Positions 43,939 through 52,173 of a DNA stretch of 64,000 nt are shown piece by piece. The stretch is taken from the NCBI GenBank assembly GCA_000432735.1, contig FR887750.1, positions 18,980 to 82,979 on the forward strand, written 5' to 3'. The number at the start of each line of letters is the position of its first letter. Within the stretch, counting starts at the first letter, position 1. The notes beneath the pieces are model-generated. The model ran no database searches and was not told the DNA's origin. It saw nothing but the letters and a program-made list of their open reading frames with translations. This DNA comes from Bacteroides sp. CAG:443 (lineage in GTDB: Bacteria > Bacteroidota > Bacteroidia > Bacteroidales > Bacteroidaceae). Position numbers and translations under genes: made by a program.

Positions 43939-43972
43939 AAAAAGAGAATGTGAAAATACACATTCTCTTTTT
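43939..43972. terminator. Bidirectional intrinsic terminator between silent cassettes
   Basis: A 14-bp perfect stem (AAAAAGAGAATGTG at 43939-43952 with CACATTCTCTTTTT at 43959-43972) and a 6-nt loop. It has A/T runs on both sides, so it can work both ways. It ends the cassette 2 operon (44008-49742) and stops read-through into cassette 1, whose site begins 148 bases further left. Confidence 0.9.
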
Positions 43973-44007
43973 AGCAAATGCTGATATTATTGCTTTTGAG
44001 GTCGCAA

Positions 44008-44505
44008 TTAGAAATCGTCAGCAGGGAATCCTGTACGGCGGAATCCTGAAACCTTGTAAGTCAGTCCGTCCGGATCATCATCGAATTGTATCATGTAAAC
44101 GATACTGTCGGCAGGCATTCCACTTGGAGTAAGAGCTGCACCTTCCAGTATTTTACCATCGGTGATTTTCACCTTGCAGTCGTATGAAGTATTTTCGATG
44201 AAATCGTTGGTCGTAAACGTTCTGTTGTTGTAGTCTACGTTTACCTTAACCTTGTAATCCCAAAAATTAGCTCCGTCTTCCAACCACATTTCTGTAGGCA
44301 CATTGGCTGCGGTATTGTAAGTATACATACGGAAATGTCCTAGTCCTACGTCACCAACTTCTTGTCCGTTGCTGATAACGGTCGCAGTAACCCACCAGTC
44401 GCCAGCCATCTTTTCGACAGATGTACCTCCAGGTTCCGTATCATCATTGCATGAAGTAAGTACAATTGAAAGAGCAACAAATAAAAATGTTATATATTTT
44501 TTCAT
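44008..44505 (-). CDS. Lipid-binding-hydrolase-like surface lipoprotein of cassette 2
   Basis: 165 residues with a lipoprotein signal (SIVLTSCNDDTEPG, Cys19). The mature part is a small beta-barrel-like domain beginning MAGDWWVTATVISNGQEV and ending YKVSGFRRTGFPADD, resembling calycin-type proteins often found after susD genes (annotated as 'lipid-binding putative hydrolase'). Hydrolase activity is not evident. It is the last gene of the cassette 2 operon, 13 bp after its neighbour and followed by the terminator at 43939-43972. Confidence 0.65.
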   Translation of the reverse strand: MKKYITFLFVALSIVLTSCNDDTEPGGTSVEKMAGDWWVTATVISNGQEVGDVGLGHFRMYTYNTAANVPTEMWLEDGANFWDYKVKVNVDYNNRTFTTNDFIENTSYDCKVKITDGKILEGAALTPSGMPADSIVYMIQFDDDPDGLTYKVSGFRRTGFPADDF

Positions 44506-44518
44506 AATGTTTCAGTAA

Positions 44519-45205
44519 TTATTTGGTTAATGTAACACTAAGAGGAGTTCCTCCATAATCTACAGTCATCGTTACGACACCTGTTTCCGGATTGTATTTT
44601 CCTTCTGTCAGACTTAATGTAAGCTGTGAGGCAAAATACCAGTTTCCGACTTCAAGCAGGCTGAGTGTATTGTCGTCGTTCAATTTTACTTTGGCTTCTG
44701 CATGGAAATCGTACATAGGCTCAAATCCCGGGTTCAGTCCGTAGAATTGCAGACCTCCCAACAAGTCGTCAATCAGATAAGTTCCGTCTGAGTTTTCTGT
44801 AATAAAGATAGGAGCACCTGTATAGTGACGAGTACTTGTTTGTGATTCCCCCTGATATGCACCTGCAAAATGATCAGGATCGACTACCATAACCTGACGA
44901 CTCTTAGAGACTGAAAAGCCGTCAACATTGGCTACGGAATATACTAAATTATAAAATCCCGTTGTAGTATTGTCAACGTTACCAGTCACTTTCACTCTAT
45001 CACTAATATCTTCACCGTTTTCTGTAGCTTCATATCCAGGTTCCGTATAAGTTTCTCCTAAAGATATTTTTACAAAATCATCACCTTTCAGATTTAATTC
45101 TGCAAAATAGGTAACTTTAGAAAGGTCTTCTACCGAGTCTTCGCAGGAGGTAGCTGTTCCTAATAAAAGTCCTCCCATGAGTATGCAATAAAATATTTTT
45201 TTCAT
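44519..45205 (-). CDS. DUF5012/DUF5011-like Ig-fold surface lipoprotein of cassette 2
   Basis: 228 residues. The lipoprotein signal ends TATSCEDSVED (Cys21). An Ig-like domain follows (ISLGETYTEPGYEATENGEDISDRVKVTG...VYSVANVDGFSVSKSRQVMVVD), typical of DUF5011/5012 domains, then a beta-rich C-terminal half. Such proteins are encoded beside susD genes and are thought to sit at the cell surface and bind glycans or proteins. It lies 21 bp after the cassette 2 susD gene. Confidence 0.72.
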   Translation of the reverse strand: MKKIFYCILMGGLLLGTATSCEDSVEDLSKVTYFAELNLKGDDFVKISLGETYTEPGYEATENGEDISDRVKVTGNVDNTTTGFYNLVYSVANVDGFSVSKSRQVMVVDPDHFAGAYQGESQTSTRHYTGAPIFITENSDGTYLIDDLLGGLQFYGLNPGFEPMYDFHAEAKVKLNDDNTLSLLEVGNWYFASQLTLSLTEGKYNPETGVVTMTVDYGGTPLSVTLTK

Positions 45206-45226
45206 TTTCTTAAAGCATTTAAATTA

Positions 45227-46723
45227 TTAGTTTTTATCCCACCATACAGGAGTGCTTACAGGCACAGCCTTAGGAGTATTTACATTGTACATACGTGCAC
45301 TCAGAGGATATGTCATACGTTTCACAAGTCCACTTCCCAAACCATTAATCCATGGCTCAATCAAATCACCCGGAACATAGCTTGATCCACCTTTAAAGAT
45401 ATCAACTTGTGGTACTGTTGTCAGATTAGGACAGTCTGTACGACGTATTTCACTCCATGCTTCCATGTGGTCCATACAGAACAGCGCAGCCCATTTCTGC
45501 ATGTATACCAAGTGTAATTTGTCATTTGTGGAAGTTGCATTATCCCACAAAGCCAAAATTCCAGCTTCCTGACCACCCATGCTACGTGCCTCAAAATCGG
45601 CTGTAACACCAGCATTATAAGCACTTTGAGCACCGGCTTCATCATTCATAAAACGTAATCTTACTTCAGCTATTAAGAATTGAAGTTCAGCCTGAGTAAA
45701 CATATAGAATGGCTGAGTTGCTCCATTGCCATCCGAATGCTGATAATTAATGGCACTTACATTTTCATTTTTCCAAGTGTCTGAACCATTATTCTCATCC
45801 GATTTGGTTCTACCGCCCGGTATCTGTCCCAAATATTTGCCTTCTTTTTTATTTTTATCAATAGCATAAGCAATACGTGGGTCGTTATTAGCCTGATAGT
45901 AAGATACGATAGGATAAGCAGCGCACTGATTACCTGCTGTATTGATGGCATTTGTTTCGTACCATGGATTACGTTTAGATGTTTCGTCTGCAAACCCAGT
46001 AAAAGCAGCATCTCCTGTAAAGAAGTTATTTTCCTGTACCAGAGTTTTAACTTTTTCTGTATAGTTTGCTACGTCCACTCCAGCGTCGATGAAACGTAAA
46101 TACATGCGCAAACGCAATGCATTAGCAAATCCTTTCCACTGCGCCATATTACGATTAAATACCAAATCTTCGCTGTCCATTGTAGCATTGGCTGTCAACG
46201 CACTTTCGGCTGCATCCATTTCAGCCAATACACCTTTGTATACATCTTCTCCGTTATCCCATTTCGGGTTGCTGACAGAATTACCTTTCAGGGCTTCGCT
46301 ATACGGGGCTTCGTTGGTATTGTCGACCATTACTTGCAGTACATAAGCACGCAATACAGTTGTAGCGAAACGATCGGCAGGATTTGTACTCTTATCCAGT
46401 ACTTCCTGAGCATCCATCAGGGCACCTGCATAAATAATGCGGTATGAATAGTCCATCAGCTGAGAAGATTCATTGAACATATACTGGCTAATTTCGATGT
46501 ATTGGCTCTGTTCCGGATTCTGTTCATAATACTGTGCAAAGTAACCTGCATAGTTATGGATTTCACCTCCTACGGCTGCGGCAATACCTGCTTCAACAGA
46601 AGGGAAAATCAAGTCCGGCGTTATCTGCTCGTTACCTGGATAATTAGGATCTTCATTGATGTCAAGATCACAGCTTGTACACAGACTTGCCATCAATAAG
46701 GTATATAATGCTAATTTTTTCAT
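45227..46723 (-). CDS. SusD/RagB-like outer-membrane lipoprotein, cassette 2 (SusD_2 type)
   Basis: 498 residues, signal ending LCTSCDLDINEDPN (Cys18). The start DINEDPNYP and the pattern around TPDLIFPSVEAGIAAAVGGEIHNYAGYFAQYYEQ are those of the second SusD subfamily. It also has RATVLRAY-type TPR helices and a closing YPLSARMYNVNTP. It is clearly a different subfamily from the cassette 1 and active SusD proteins, so switching cassettes changes the binding lid as well as the channel. It lies 22 bp downstream of the start-less susC body. Confidence 0.9.
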   Translation of the reverse strand: MKKLALYTLLMASLCTSCDLDINEDPNYPGNEQITPDLIFPSVEAGIAAAVGGEIHNYAGYFAQYYEQNPEQSQYIEISQYMFNESSQLMDYSYRIIYAGALMDAQEVLDKSTNPADRFATTVLRAYVLQVMVDNTNEAPYSEALKGNSVSNPKWDNGEDVYKGVLAEMDAAESALTANATMDSEDLVFNRNMAQWKGFANALRLRMYLRFIDAGVDVANYTEKVKTLVQENNFFTGDAAFTGFADETSKRNPWYETNAINTAGNQCAAYPIVSYYQANNDPRIAYAIDKNKKEGKYLGQIPGGRTKSDENNGSDTWKNENVSAINYQHSDGNGATQPFYMFTQAELQFLIAEVRLRFMNDEAGAQSAYNAGVTADFEARSMGGQEAGILALWDNATSTNDKLHLVYMQKWAALFCMDHMEAWSEIRRTDCPNLTTVPQVDIFKGGSSYVPGDLIEPWINGLGSGLVKRMTYPLSARMYNVNTPKAVPVSTPVWWDKN

Positions 46724-46745
46724 AAATAAGTTTCTTTTTTAATGA

Positions 46746-49742
46746 TTAGAATTTCACATTTAAGTTGATACCGAAATTACGTGAAGTCGGGTTTGAAGAA
46801 TATTCACCGTAATTACCTGACAAGTCATTACCGAATGAAGTAGTTTCAGGATCGATAAATGTGTTGCTGGATGGTGTCCAAATGAACAGATTATTTCCAT
46901 AAGCAGATAAACGAACGCCCTGCAAAGGAGTCTTGGCCAACCATTTCTTCGGTAAATCCCAGCTTAATACTACAGAACGCAGTTTGACGTATGACTTATC
47001 AATCAGGTCGATTTCACCACCTATACCACCCATCGGATCATAGTAGTAGTTACAGATATCTGCACTTGAAACTGGTGTTGTATTTTCTACATAACTGATG
47101 CTTCCATCGGCATTCGTCACTTTGTTTACAGAGTTAGGAATGATGAAGGTGTTACGGTCATTGTATGCTGTCTGGATAGCGTTACCTGTAAAGTAAAGAG
47201 TATTCTTAGTCTTTGAATACATAATACCTCCCTGACGGATATCAAAGTCAGCACTCAAGGATACACCTTTATAAGTAAGTGTAGTAGAAACACCCATCTG
47301 ATAACGGTTATTCATATCACCATAAGTAGCGAATTCAGCAGCAGCTACAGGTAAACCTGTTGTAGCGTCTGCTACAATTCTGCCTTGAGGGTCACGTTCT
47401 ACAGCTTCAGCCTTAAAGACACCCAAAGGTTGTCCTACAATGGCATACATACTTGTACTACCATTCAGACCGTAAATTACTTTTTCATTACCTAATTCTT
47501 CCGGCAAGCTGACAACCTTACTCCAGTTCTTTGTGAAATTCAATGTTACATCCCAACTGAAATCTCTTGTCTGGATAGGAGTACCGCTAATCAGCAATTC
47601 AATACCTTTGTTACTGATCTTACCTAAGTTGATGTTTTGTGAACCATATCCGGTTGCAGGGTCCATACTTAATGACATGATCTGTTTGTCTGAATTACGA
47701 TTGTAGTATGCAATATCGAATGACAGACGATTGTGGAAGAATGCCATATTCAAACCGAATTCATATTCGGTAGTCATTTCCGGACTCAGATTAGCACTAC
47801 CCAAGATATTACCTAATGTGTAAGAATTAACTCCACCCAACGGGAATTTCAGATAACCAAACGGAATTGAATATTGCGCAGAACCATATACAGGGCTTAA
47901 CATATATACATCGGCATCGTTACCGGTCTTACCCCAGCTGGCACGTACTTTACCGAAAGTAATGATGTCTTTTATTTCATCGCTCAGCAGTTCGCTGAAA
48001 ATGAAGCTACCAGTTACACCCGGATAGAAGAAGTCACGGTTACCCTTCGGCAATGTAGACGACCAGTCGTTACGGGCAGTAACAGTCAAATACAACATGT
48101 TTTTCCATGAACCTTCGAACTGTCCGAACACACCCATCAGACGGCGAAGTTCGTTATACTGAGTGACAGTAGGAGTCTGTGAAGAGTTCGACAGATTAAA
48201 CCATGTAGGAATAGTCAGATTGTTTACTCCCGATTTCTGATAAGAATATTTACGTTCGTTTCCGTTGAAACCTACCAAAGCATTTACATGGAAATCATTG
48301 ATCGGCATATCGAATGACAACAGGAAGTCCTGATTGATTTCACGACGGCGGCTGGTCATGATGCTATATTCACCATATTGTCCGGCAAACGGGCTACTTG
48401 CTCCCATACCTTCACCGTTAGGAGTACCTTCATAATACAAAGCGTATAGATTTTCTGCTCCGTATTCAGTTTGTCCGGTTGTAGAGTCCAGACCCATACG
48501 GTAGGTGAACTTGAAGTACTTCAGAAAATCGTAATCCAACTGGAATTTACCATAGAAACGTTCTGAATTGTAAGTATTCAGGTTGTGTTCCAGAATATAG
48601 TAAGGGTTCATTACACCGTAAGGAGTGTAGTAATATCCCGGAGTATTGAACGGATCGTTCAAGTCGGCCAGACTTTCTACATTGATGTCACGCGGAGTCT
48701 GCCACAAAGAATTGGCCATAGATAGTCCCTGACCGGTTGTAGCGAATTTATTGTCCTGATAAGCATAGTTCAAAGAAGTACTGAAAGTCAGATTACCTAT
48801 TTTATGACTACCTCTGGCTGAGAATGTATACTTGTTGTATGAGTCTGCATCGGTAGGGATTATACCATCATCACTAATCTGAGAAAACGAAACAAAATAT
48901 GTACTCTTATCTGTTGCTCCATTAAAAGACAAACTGTTATTATATCTGAAGCCTGTATCAAAGAAATCTCTCATGTTGTTTTCAACAGGGAGATAAGGTT
49001 TTATCTTCTGAGAATTGTTGTACACATTACCATACAATTGCATGGATCCATCGAAACGAGGTCCCCAAGAACCGTTTTCTAACAGAGTATGTGAACCACT
49101 CCAACCCATACCAAACTCATTCTGCATTTCAGGCATACGCAAGACAGACGACCACTGTACGCCACCGTTATATTCGATGCCTAATCCTTTTCCTTTTTTA
49201 CCACTCTTTGTCGTAATCATGACGACACCGTTTGCTGCACGGCTACCATAAAGTGCTGTTGCAGCAGCACCTTTCAGGATTGTCATGTTTTCTACGTCAT
49301 CCGGATTCACGGCATTAGCACCATTACCAAAGTCATATCCTGTGTTCAATCCATCACTAGAAGATACTGATGAGTTATCCAAAGGTACTCCATCGACTAC
49401 ATATAGAGGCTGGTTACTACCACTCAATGAACTTACTCCACGAATGATGACTGAGTTAGAAGCTCCTGGATCGGAAGAGGTAGCAGAAATCTGCACACCA
49501 GCAATTTTACCTGCAAGGCTAGACATTACATCAGAAGTACGAGTTGCAGAGATTTTTTCTCCATTAACTGAAGTTGCTGAATAACCTAATGCTTTTTCTG
49601 ATCTTTTTATACCCATTGCTGTTACAACAACTTCCTCCAATTGTTCAGCATCAGACTTTAAAACTACATTCACAACTGGCTTAATAGCAACTTCTTCACT
49701 ACGTAAACCGATGAACGAAACGACCAAAGTTTTCGCCGAACT
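46746..49742 (-). CDS. Silent susC cassette 2: TonB-dependent transporter body without start codon
   Basis: A 998-codon open frame with plug and barrel motifs (LEEVVVTAMGIKRSEKALGYSA, IAGVQISATSSDPGASN, QPLYVVDGVPLDN, ATALYGSRAANGVVMITTKSG, ending FGINLNVKF). The frame upstream of the shared site (49711-49742) runs open to a TAA about 20 codons away and holds no ATG, GTG or TTG, no signal peptide and no promoter. Fusion at the site with the 5' module at 52174-52374 would yield a 1065-residue in-frame transporter. It is the most divergent of the three bodies: its post-site sequence SEEVAIKPVVNVVLKSD differs from the other two at several positions. Confidence 0.88.
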   Translation of the reverse strand, partial: SSAKTLVVSFIGLRSEEVAIKPVVNVVLKSDAEQLEEVVVTAMGIKRSEKALGYSATSVNGEKISATRTSDVMSSLAGKIAGVQISATSSDPGASNSVIIRGVSSLSGSNQPLYVVDGVPLDNSSVSSSDGLNTGYDFGNGANAVNPDDVENMTILKGAAATALYGSRAANGVVMITTKSGKKGKGLGIEYNGGVQWSSVLRMPEMQNEFGMGWSGSHTLLENGSWGPRFDGSMQLYGNVYNNSQKIKPYLPVENNMRDFFDTGFRYNNSLSFNGATDKSTYFVSFSQISDDGIIPTDADSYNKYTFSARGSHKIGNLTFSTSLNYAYQDNKFATTGQGLSMANSLWQTPRDINVESLADLNDPFNTPGYYYTPYGVMNPYYILEHNLNTYNSERFYGKFQLDYDFLKYFKFTYRMGLDSTTGQTEYGAENLYALYYEGTPNGEGMGASSPFAGQYGEYSIMTSRRREINQDFLLSFDMPINDFHVNALVGFNGNERKYSYQKSGVNNLTIPTWFNLSNSSQTPTVTQYNELRRLMGVFGQFEGSWKNMLYLTVTARNDWSSTLPKGNRDFFYPGVTGSFIFSELLSDEIKDIITFGKVRASWGKTGNDADVYMLSPVYGSAQYSIPFGYLKFPLGGVNSYTLGNILGSANLSPEMTTEYEFGLNMAFFHNRLSFDIAYYNRNSDKQIMSLSMDPATGYGSQNINLGKISNKGIELLISGTPIQTRDFSWDVTLNFTKNWSKVVSLPEELGNEKVIYGLNGSTSMYAIVGQPLGVFKAEAVERDPQGRIVADATTGLPVAAAEFATYGDMNNRYQMGVSTTLTYKGVSLSADFDIRQGGIMYSKTKNTLYFTGNAIQTAYNDRNTFIIPNSVNKVTNADGSISYVENTTPVSSADICNYYYDPMGGIGGEIDLIDKSYVKLRSVVLSWDLPKKWLAKTPLQGVRLSAYGNNLFIWTPSSNTFIDPETTSFGNDLSGNYGEYSSNPTSRNFGINLNVKF
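49711..49742 (-). repeat. 32-bp susC recombination site, copy 2 (silent cassette 2)
   Basis: Identical over 32 bases to 52375-52406 (opposite strand) and 43760-43791 (same strand). The base after the site differs (ATCGG instead of ATTGG), which sets the right boundary of the common block. Confidence 0.92.
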
Positions 49743-49889
49743 ATAAAATGTTTTTAAATTACTTATAATCAGGACTATTAGCTGATGTATAACTCCTTTG
49801 GATTATAGTACTAATGAGTTTTCTGACAGATATAAGCAGCTATGAATATTTTATTTTCTACCTATCTGTAGCCTTTATATATGAAGAAA

Positions 49890-49919
49890 CCGCCACTGAT
49901 GAATATACATCAATAGCGG
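49890..49919 (-). terminator. Probable terminator downstream of lipocalin-like gene
   Basis: On the minus strand CCGCTATTGATG pairs with CATCAGTGGCGG (two G-U pairs) around a 6-nt loop, followed by TTTCTTC. It lies about 45 bases after the lipocalin-like gene and would stop transcription before cassette 2. Confidence 0.55.
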
Positions 49920-49961
49920 CTATAAATAAATTGGTTTTATTGATAATGAGTGACTTGCCTT

Positions 49962-50429
49962 TTATTCTGTCATTCGTTGATATATATATTTATCGTAGAA
50001 ATCGCCATCTTCATCTTGTCCTAAACATTCAATGACAAACTGATCAGATGAAACTTCCACAATCCTGACTACAGATACATCAACTCCATGCATATCCTCT
50101 GGAATGATGTCATTTCCATCCAATGAAAAATTCTCAATATCCGTTTGATGCCAGTTGCCGCTATAATATTCATAAGCAGTCATCTTATATCTATTGTCGC
50201 CTATTTTTTGAATTATGATTTTTTCGCAGTCGGAAGTCGGCTCAAAGGGATTGTAATTTTCATTATAAGAGATTTTTTCCCCCTCATCATAATAATACCC
50301 ACTCTCAGATACCAGGCCCCATACTCCTTCAAGTTGGTTTACATCAATCACAGCTTCATCCTTAGAACAGGATGATAATCCCAAAACGATGATTACTAAT
50401 AACGTAATCAAAAATAAAATCTTCCTCAT
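49962..50429 (-). CDS. Small lipocalin-like lipoprotein inside the invertible segment
   Basis: 155 residues; lipoprotein signal LGLSSCSKDEAVID (Cys21), then a domain starting LEGVWGLVSESGYYYDEG and ending FYDKYIYQRMTE. The G-x-W start and beta-strand pattern are those of lipocalin-like Bacteroides lipoproteins. It is transcribed the same way as the recombinase gene 158 bp upstream and is carried along in every inversion. It has no counterpart in the cassettes. Its role is unknown; association with the recombinase could be accidental. Confidence 0.6.
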   Translation of the reverse strand: MRKILFLITLLVIIVLGLSSCSKDEAVIDVNQLEGVWGLVSESGYYYDEGEKISYNENYNPFEPTSDCEKIIIQKIGDNRYKMTAYEYYSGNWHQTDIENFSLDGNDIIPEDMHGVDVSVVRIVEVSSDQFVIECLGQDEDGDFYDKYIYQRMTE

Positions 50430-50587
50430 AACACTAATTGTATTTAAAATTTTATGTCTTTAAAATTAGGTATTGTCTATAATGTATGCAATATAAATTT
50501 TTTCATTATAAGGTTATGTTTATACTTATCATAAATATGATGTCTAAAAATAGGATTATGCTGTAGTTTTTTATATTTAAAGTTTAT

Positions 50588-51745
50588 TCAAAACTTACAT
50601 TTTTTCAATTCCTTTATGATTGTTTGAGGAAGTATCTCCCCATAAACTTGTGTTGTTTTGATGTTCCTATGACCTAATAACTTTTGTACAGTAGCCAGTT
50701 GAACACCTTTATATAATAATAGAGTAGCATTGGTATGACGGGCAGTATGAAAAGAAAAATGTTTTTCTATTCCAGCTAGTTTGCCTATACGTATTAATTC
50801 TTTATTGACTGATGCATTCGACTTGATGAGAAAAAAATCCTTCAAATTTGAATAATGTGATAAAAGTCTAACAGCTTTTCCTTGAAATAAATGACTAAGA
50901 GGTATTTGAGTAACAGTTCCGGTTTTCTGAGATTTAAATACCAGCCAGAGTCCACTATTTGTTTGAATAAAATTTTCTTCTTCCATACGTATAAAGTCTG
51001 AATAACGTAAGCCTGTATAGCAGCAAAATAGAAAAGCATCAAGACTATGACAGAGGCTCTCTTTCTTTCTGGAAAAATTGATTTGCTCTAATTTTTCTAA
51101 TTCTTCTGGTAATAAATATGTATGATGACTTTCTGTAGTCTTTATTTTATATTCTGTAAACGGAGAGAATTCTTTGGTTATCAGACCTTGCCGAATAGCC
51201 TCATTAAAGATGGTCCGGATATGGCGAAAGTGTTTGGCAATAGTGTTCGTTCCCAGTTTTTTGTTTTTCAAAAACTGTTCAAAGGATAACAATGTTTTAT
51301 AATCCAGTTGCCTGAAAGTGATACTAGGGGAACAAGAATCCAGCAGAGAAAGGGTGGTATTTAAATTGCTTTTAGTACTTTCACGTATTGATGAATTTTC
51401 TATCCATTTTCTACCGAATGGAATAAATTTGTTTTCGGTACTAGTATCTTTACCTGTTTCTTTCAATATTTGCAGGCAAATATCTCTTCCTTGTTTCCAA
51501 GCTTCCAGTTCACGCATTTGCAAGGTTAATACGAACTCTTCCAACATGTAGTTAAGCTCTTCGGCATGAGGGTGATTACAAACTAATGATACTCGATTAT
51601 TCCATTGGTCAGGCTTGAGATAAACATGTGTAGAGAAATAAGATTTTTTCCCAGAAAGATATGCCTCCACTTGTACCAGGGCTTTTCCTTGTTTGTCTAA
51701 CTGTTTTTTACGATTATAAACTATACGATACTTGATTTTTTTCAT
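50588..51745 (-). CDS. Tyrosine site-specific recombinase (probable SusC shufflon recombinase)
   Basis: 385 residues. N-terminal arm-type region (1-100), SAM-like core-binding domain (about 105-195), then a catalytic domain with all expected residues: Arg247 (TGLRYSD), Lys274 (KSQKTG), His333-x-x-Arg336 (FHTARHTNA), His359 (LLGHRNIKTT) and nucleophile Tyr368 (VYGE). It lies inside the DNA bounded by the susC sites and is divergent from the active susC. Tyrosine recombinases that shuffle SusC/SusD genes are known in B. fragilis and B. thetaiotaomicron, so this is the likely enzyme here. It is more canonical than the capsule-promoter recombinase, which has Tyr instead of the first His. Confidence 0.92.
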   Translation of the reverse strand: MKKIKYRIVYNRKKQLDKQGKALVQVEAYLSGKKSYFSTHVYLKPDQWNNRVSLVCNHPHAEELNYMLEEFVLTLQMRELEAWKQGRDICLQILKETGKDTSTENKFIPFGRKWIENSSIRESTKSNLNTTLSLLDSCSPSITFRQLDYKTLLSFEQFLKNKKLGTNTIAKHFRHIRTIFNEAIRQGLITKEFSPFTEYKIKTTESHHTYLLPEELEKLEQINFSRKKESLCHSLDAFLFCCYTGLRYSDFIRMEEENFIQTNSGLWLVFKSQKTGTVTQIPLSHLFQGKAVRLLSHYSNLKDFFLIKSNASVNKELIRIGKLAGIEKHFSFHTARHTNATLLLYKGVQLATVQKLLGHRNIKTTQVYGEILPQTIIKELKKCKF

Positions 51746-52173
51746 TTCTATTTTTATTTATATATGATATCTTAGTTTGACTAGCTATTAAAAATAAATA
51801 GATATACATTGTTTGCATCTTTATGCAATACAAATAAATAAATTTGTTAAATCTTAATAATTGCCAACTTTTGAATTGAATATAATTTCTTGTATTTTTG
51901 ATAAAAATGTAACAGATAAAAACATTTTAGTATCGTTTTTTATGACATAATATCTTTATTATCACTCTTTGATATTGACAAAGTGAAATGATTTTACCCT
52001 ACAAAAACAAACATTTTGGCATGAAATAGGAGAGGTAAGTGTTAAAAGATGGACTGATTGTATAGTTTTCTTATCGAATAGTATGCCTATATCATATTTT
52101 TAACTAATTTTGCATCCGAGAAATAACTAATGAAAATTTATTAATTCAAAGTTAAACTTTAAGAGAGAATCTT
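51746..52173. other. Divergent control region between recombinase and active susC
   Basis: 428 bp of AT-rich non-coding DNA. It holds the active susC promoter (52082-52112) and the leader with a purine-rich AAGAGAGA before the ATG. A TAACTTTG -7-like element on the minus strand (52147-52154) points toward the recombinase but is 400 bp away. A short TTGCAT/ATGCAA dyad lies near 51815. No open frame of interest. Confidence 0.6.
52082..52112 (+). promoter_or_regulatory. Promoter of the expressed susC module
   Basis: TAATTTTGC at 52105-52113 is a perfect -7 element; TATG (52082-52085), 19 bases upstream, is a weak -33. Transcription from about 52119 gives a 55-base leader. Neither silent cassette has such an element before it, so this is probably the only promoter serving all three susC bodies. 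Confidence 0.65.

Noticed and set aside
40765..49742. Reading the two start-less susC genes as ordinary pseudogenes or as genes with TTG starts
   Set aside because: Both are full length without internal stops. They are truncated at exactly the same 32-bp sequence and join the active 5' module in frame. The TTG codons lie inside that recombination site and would give transporters with no signal peptide.
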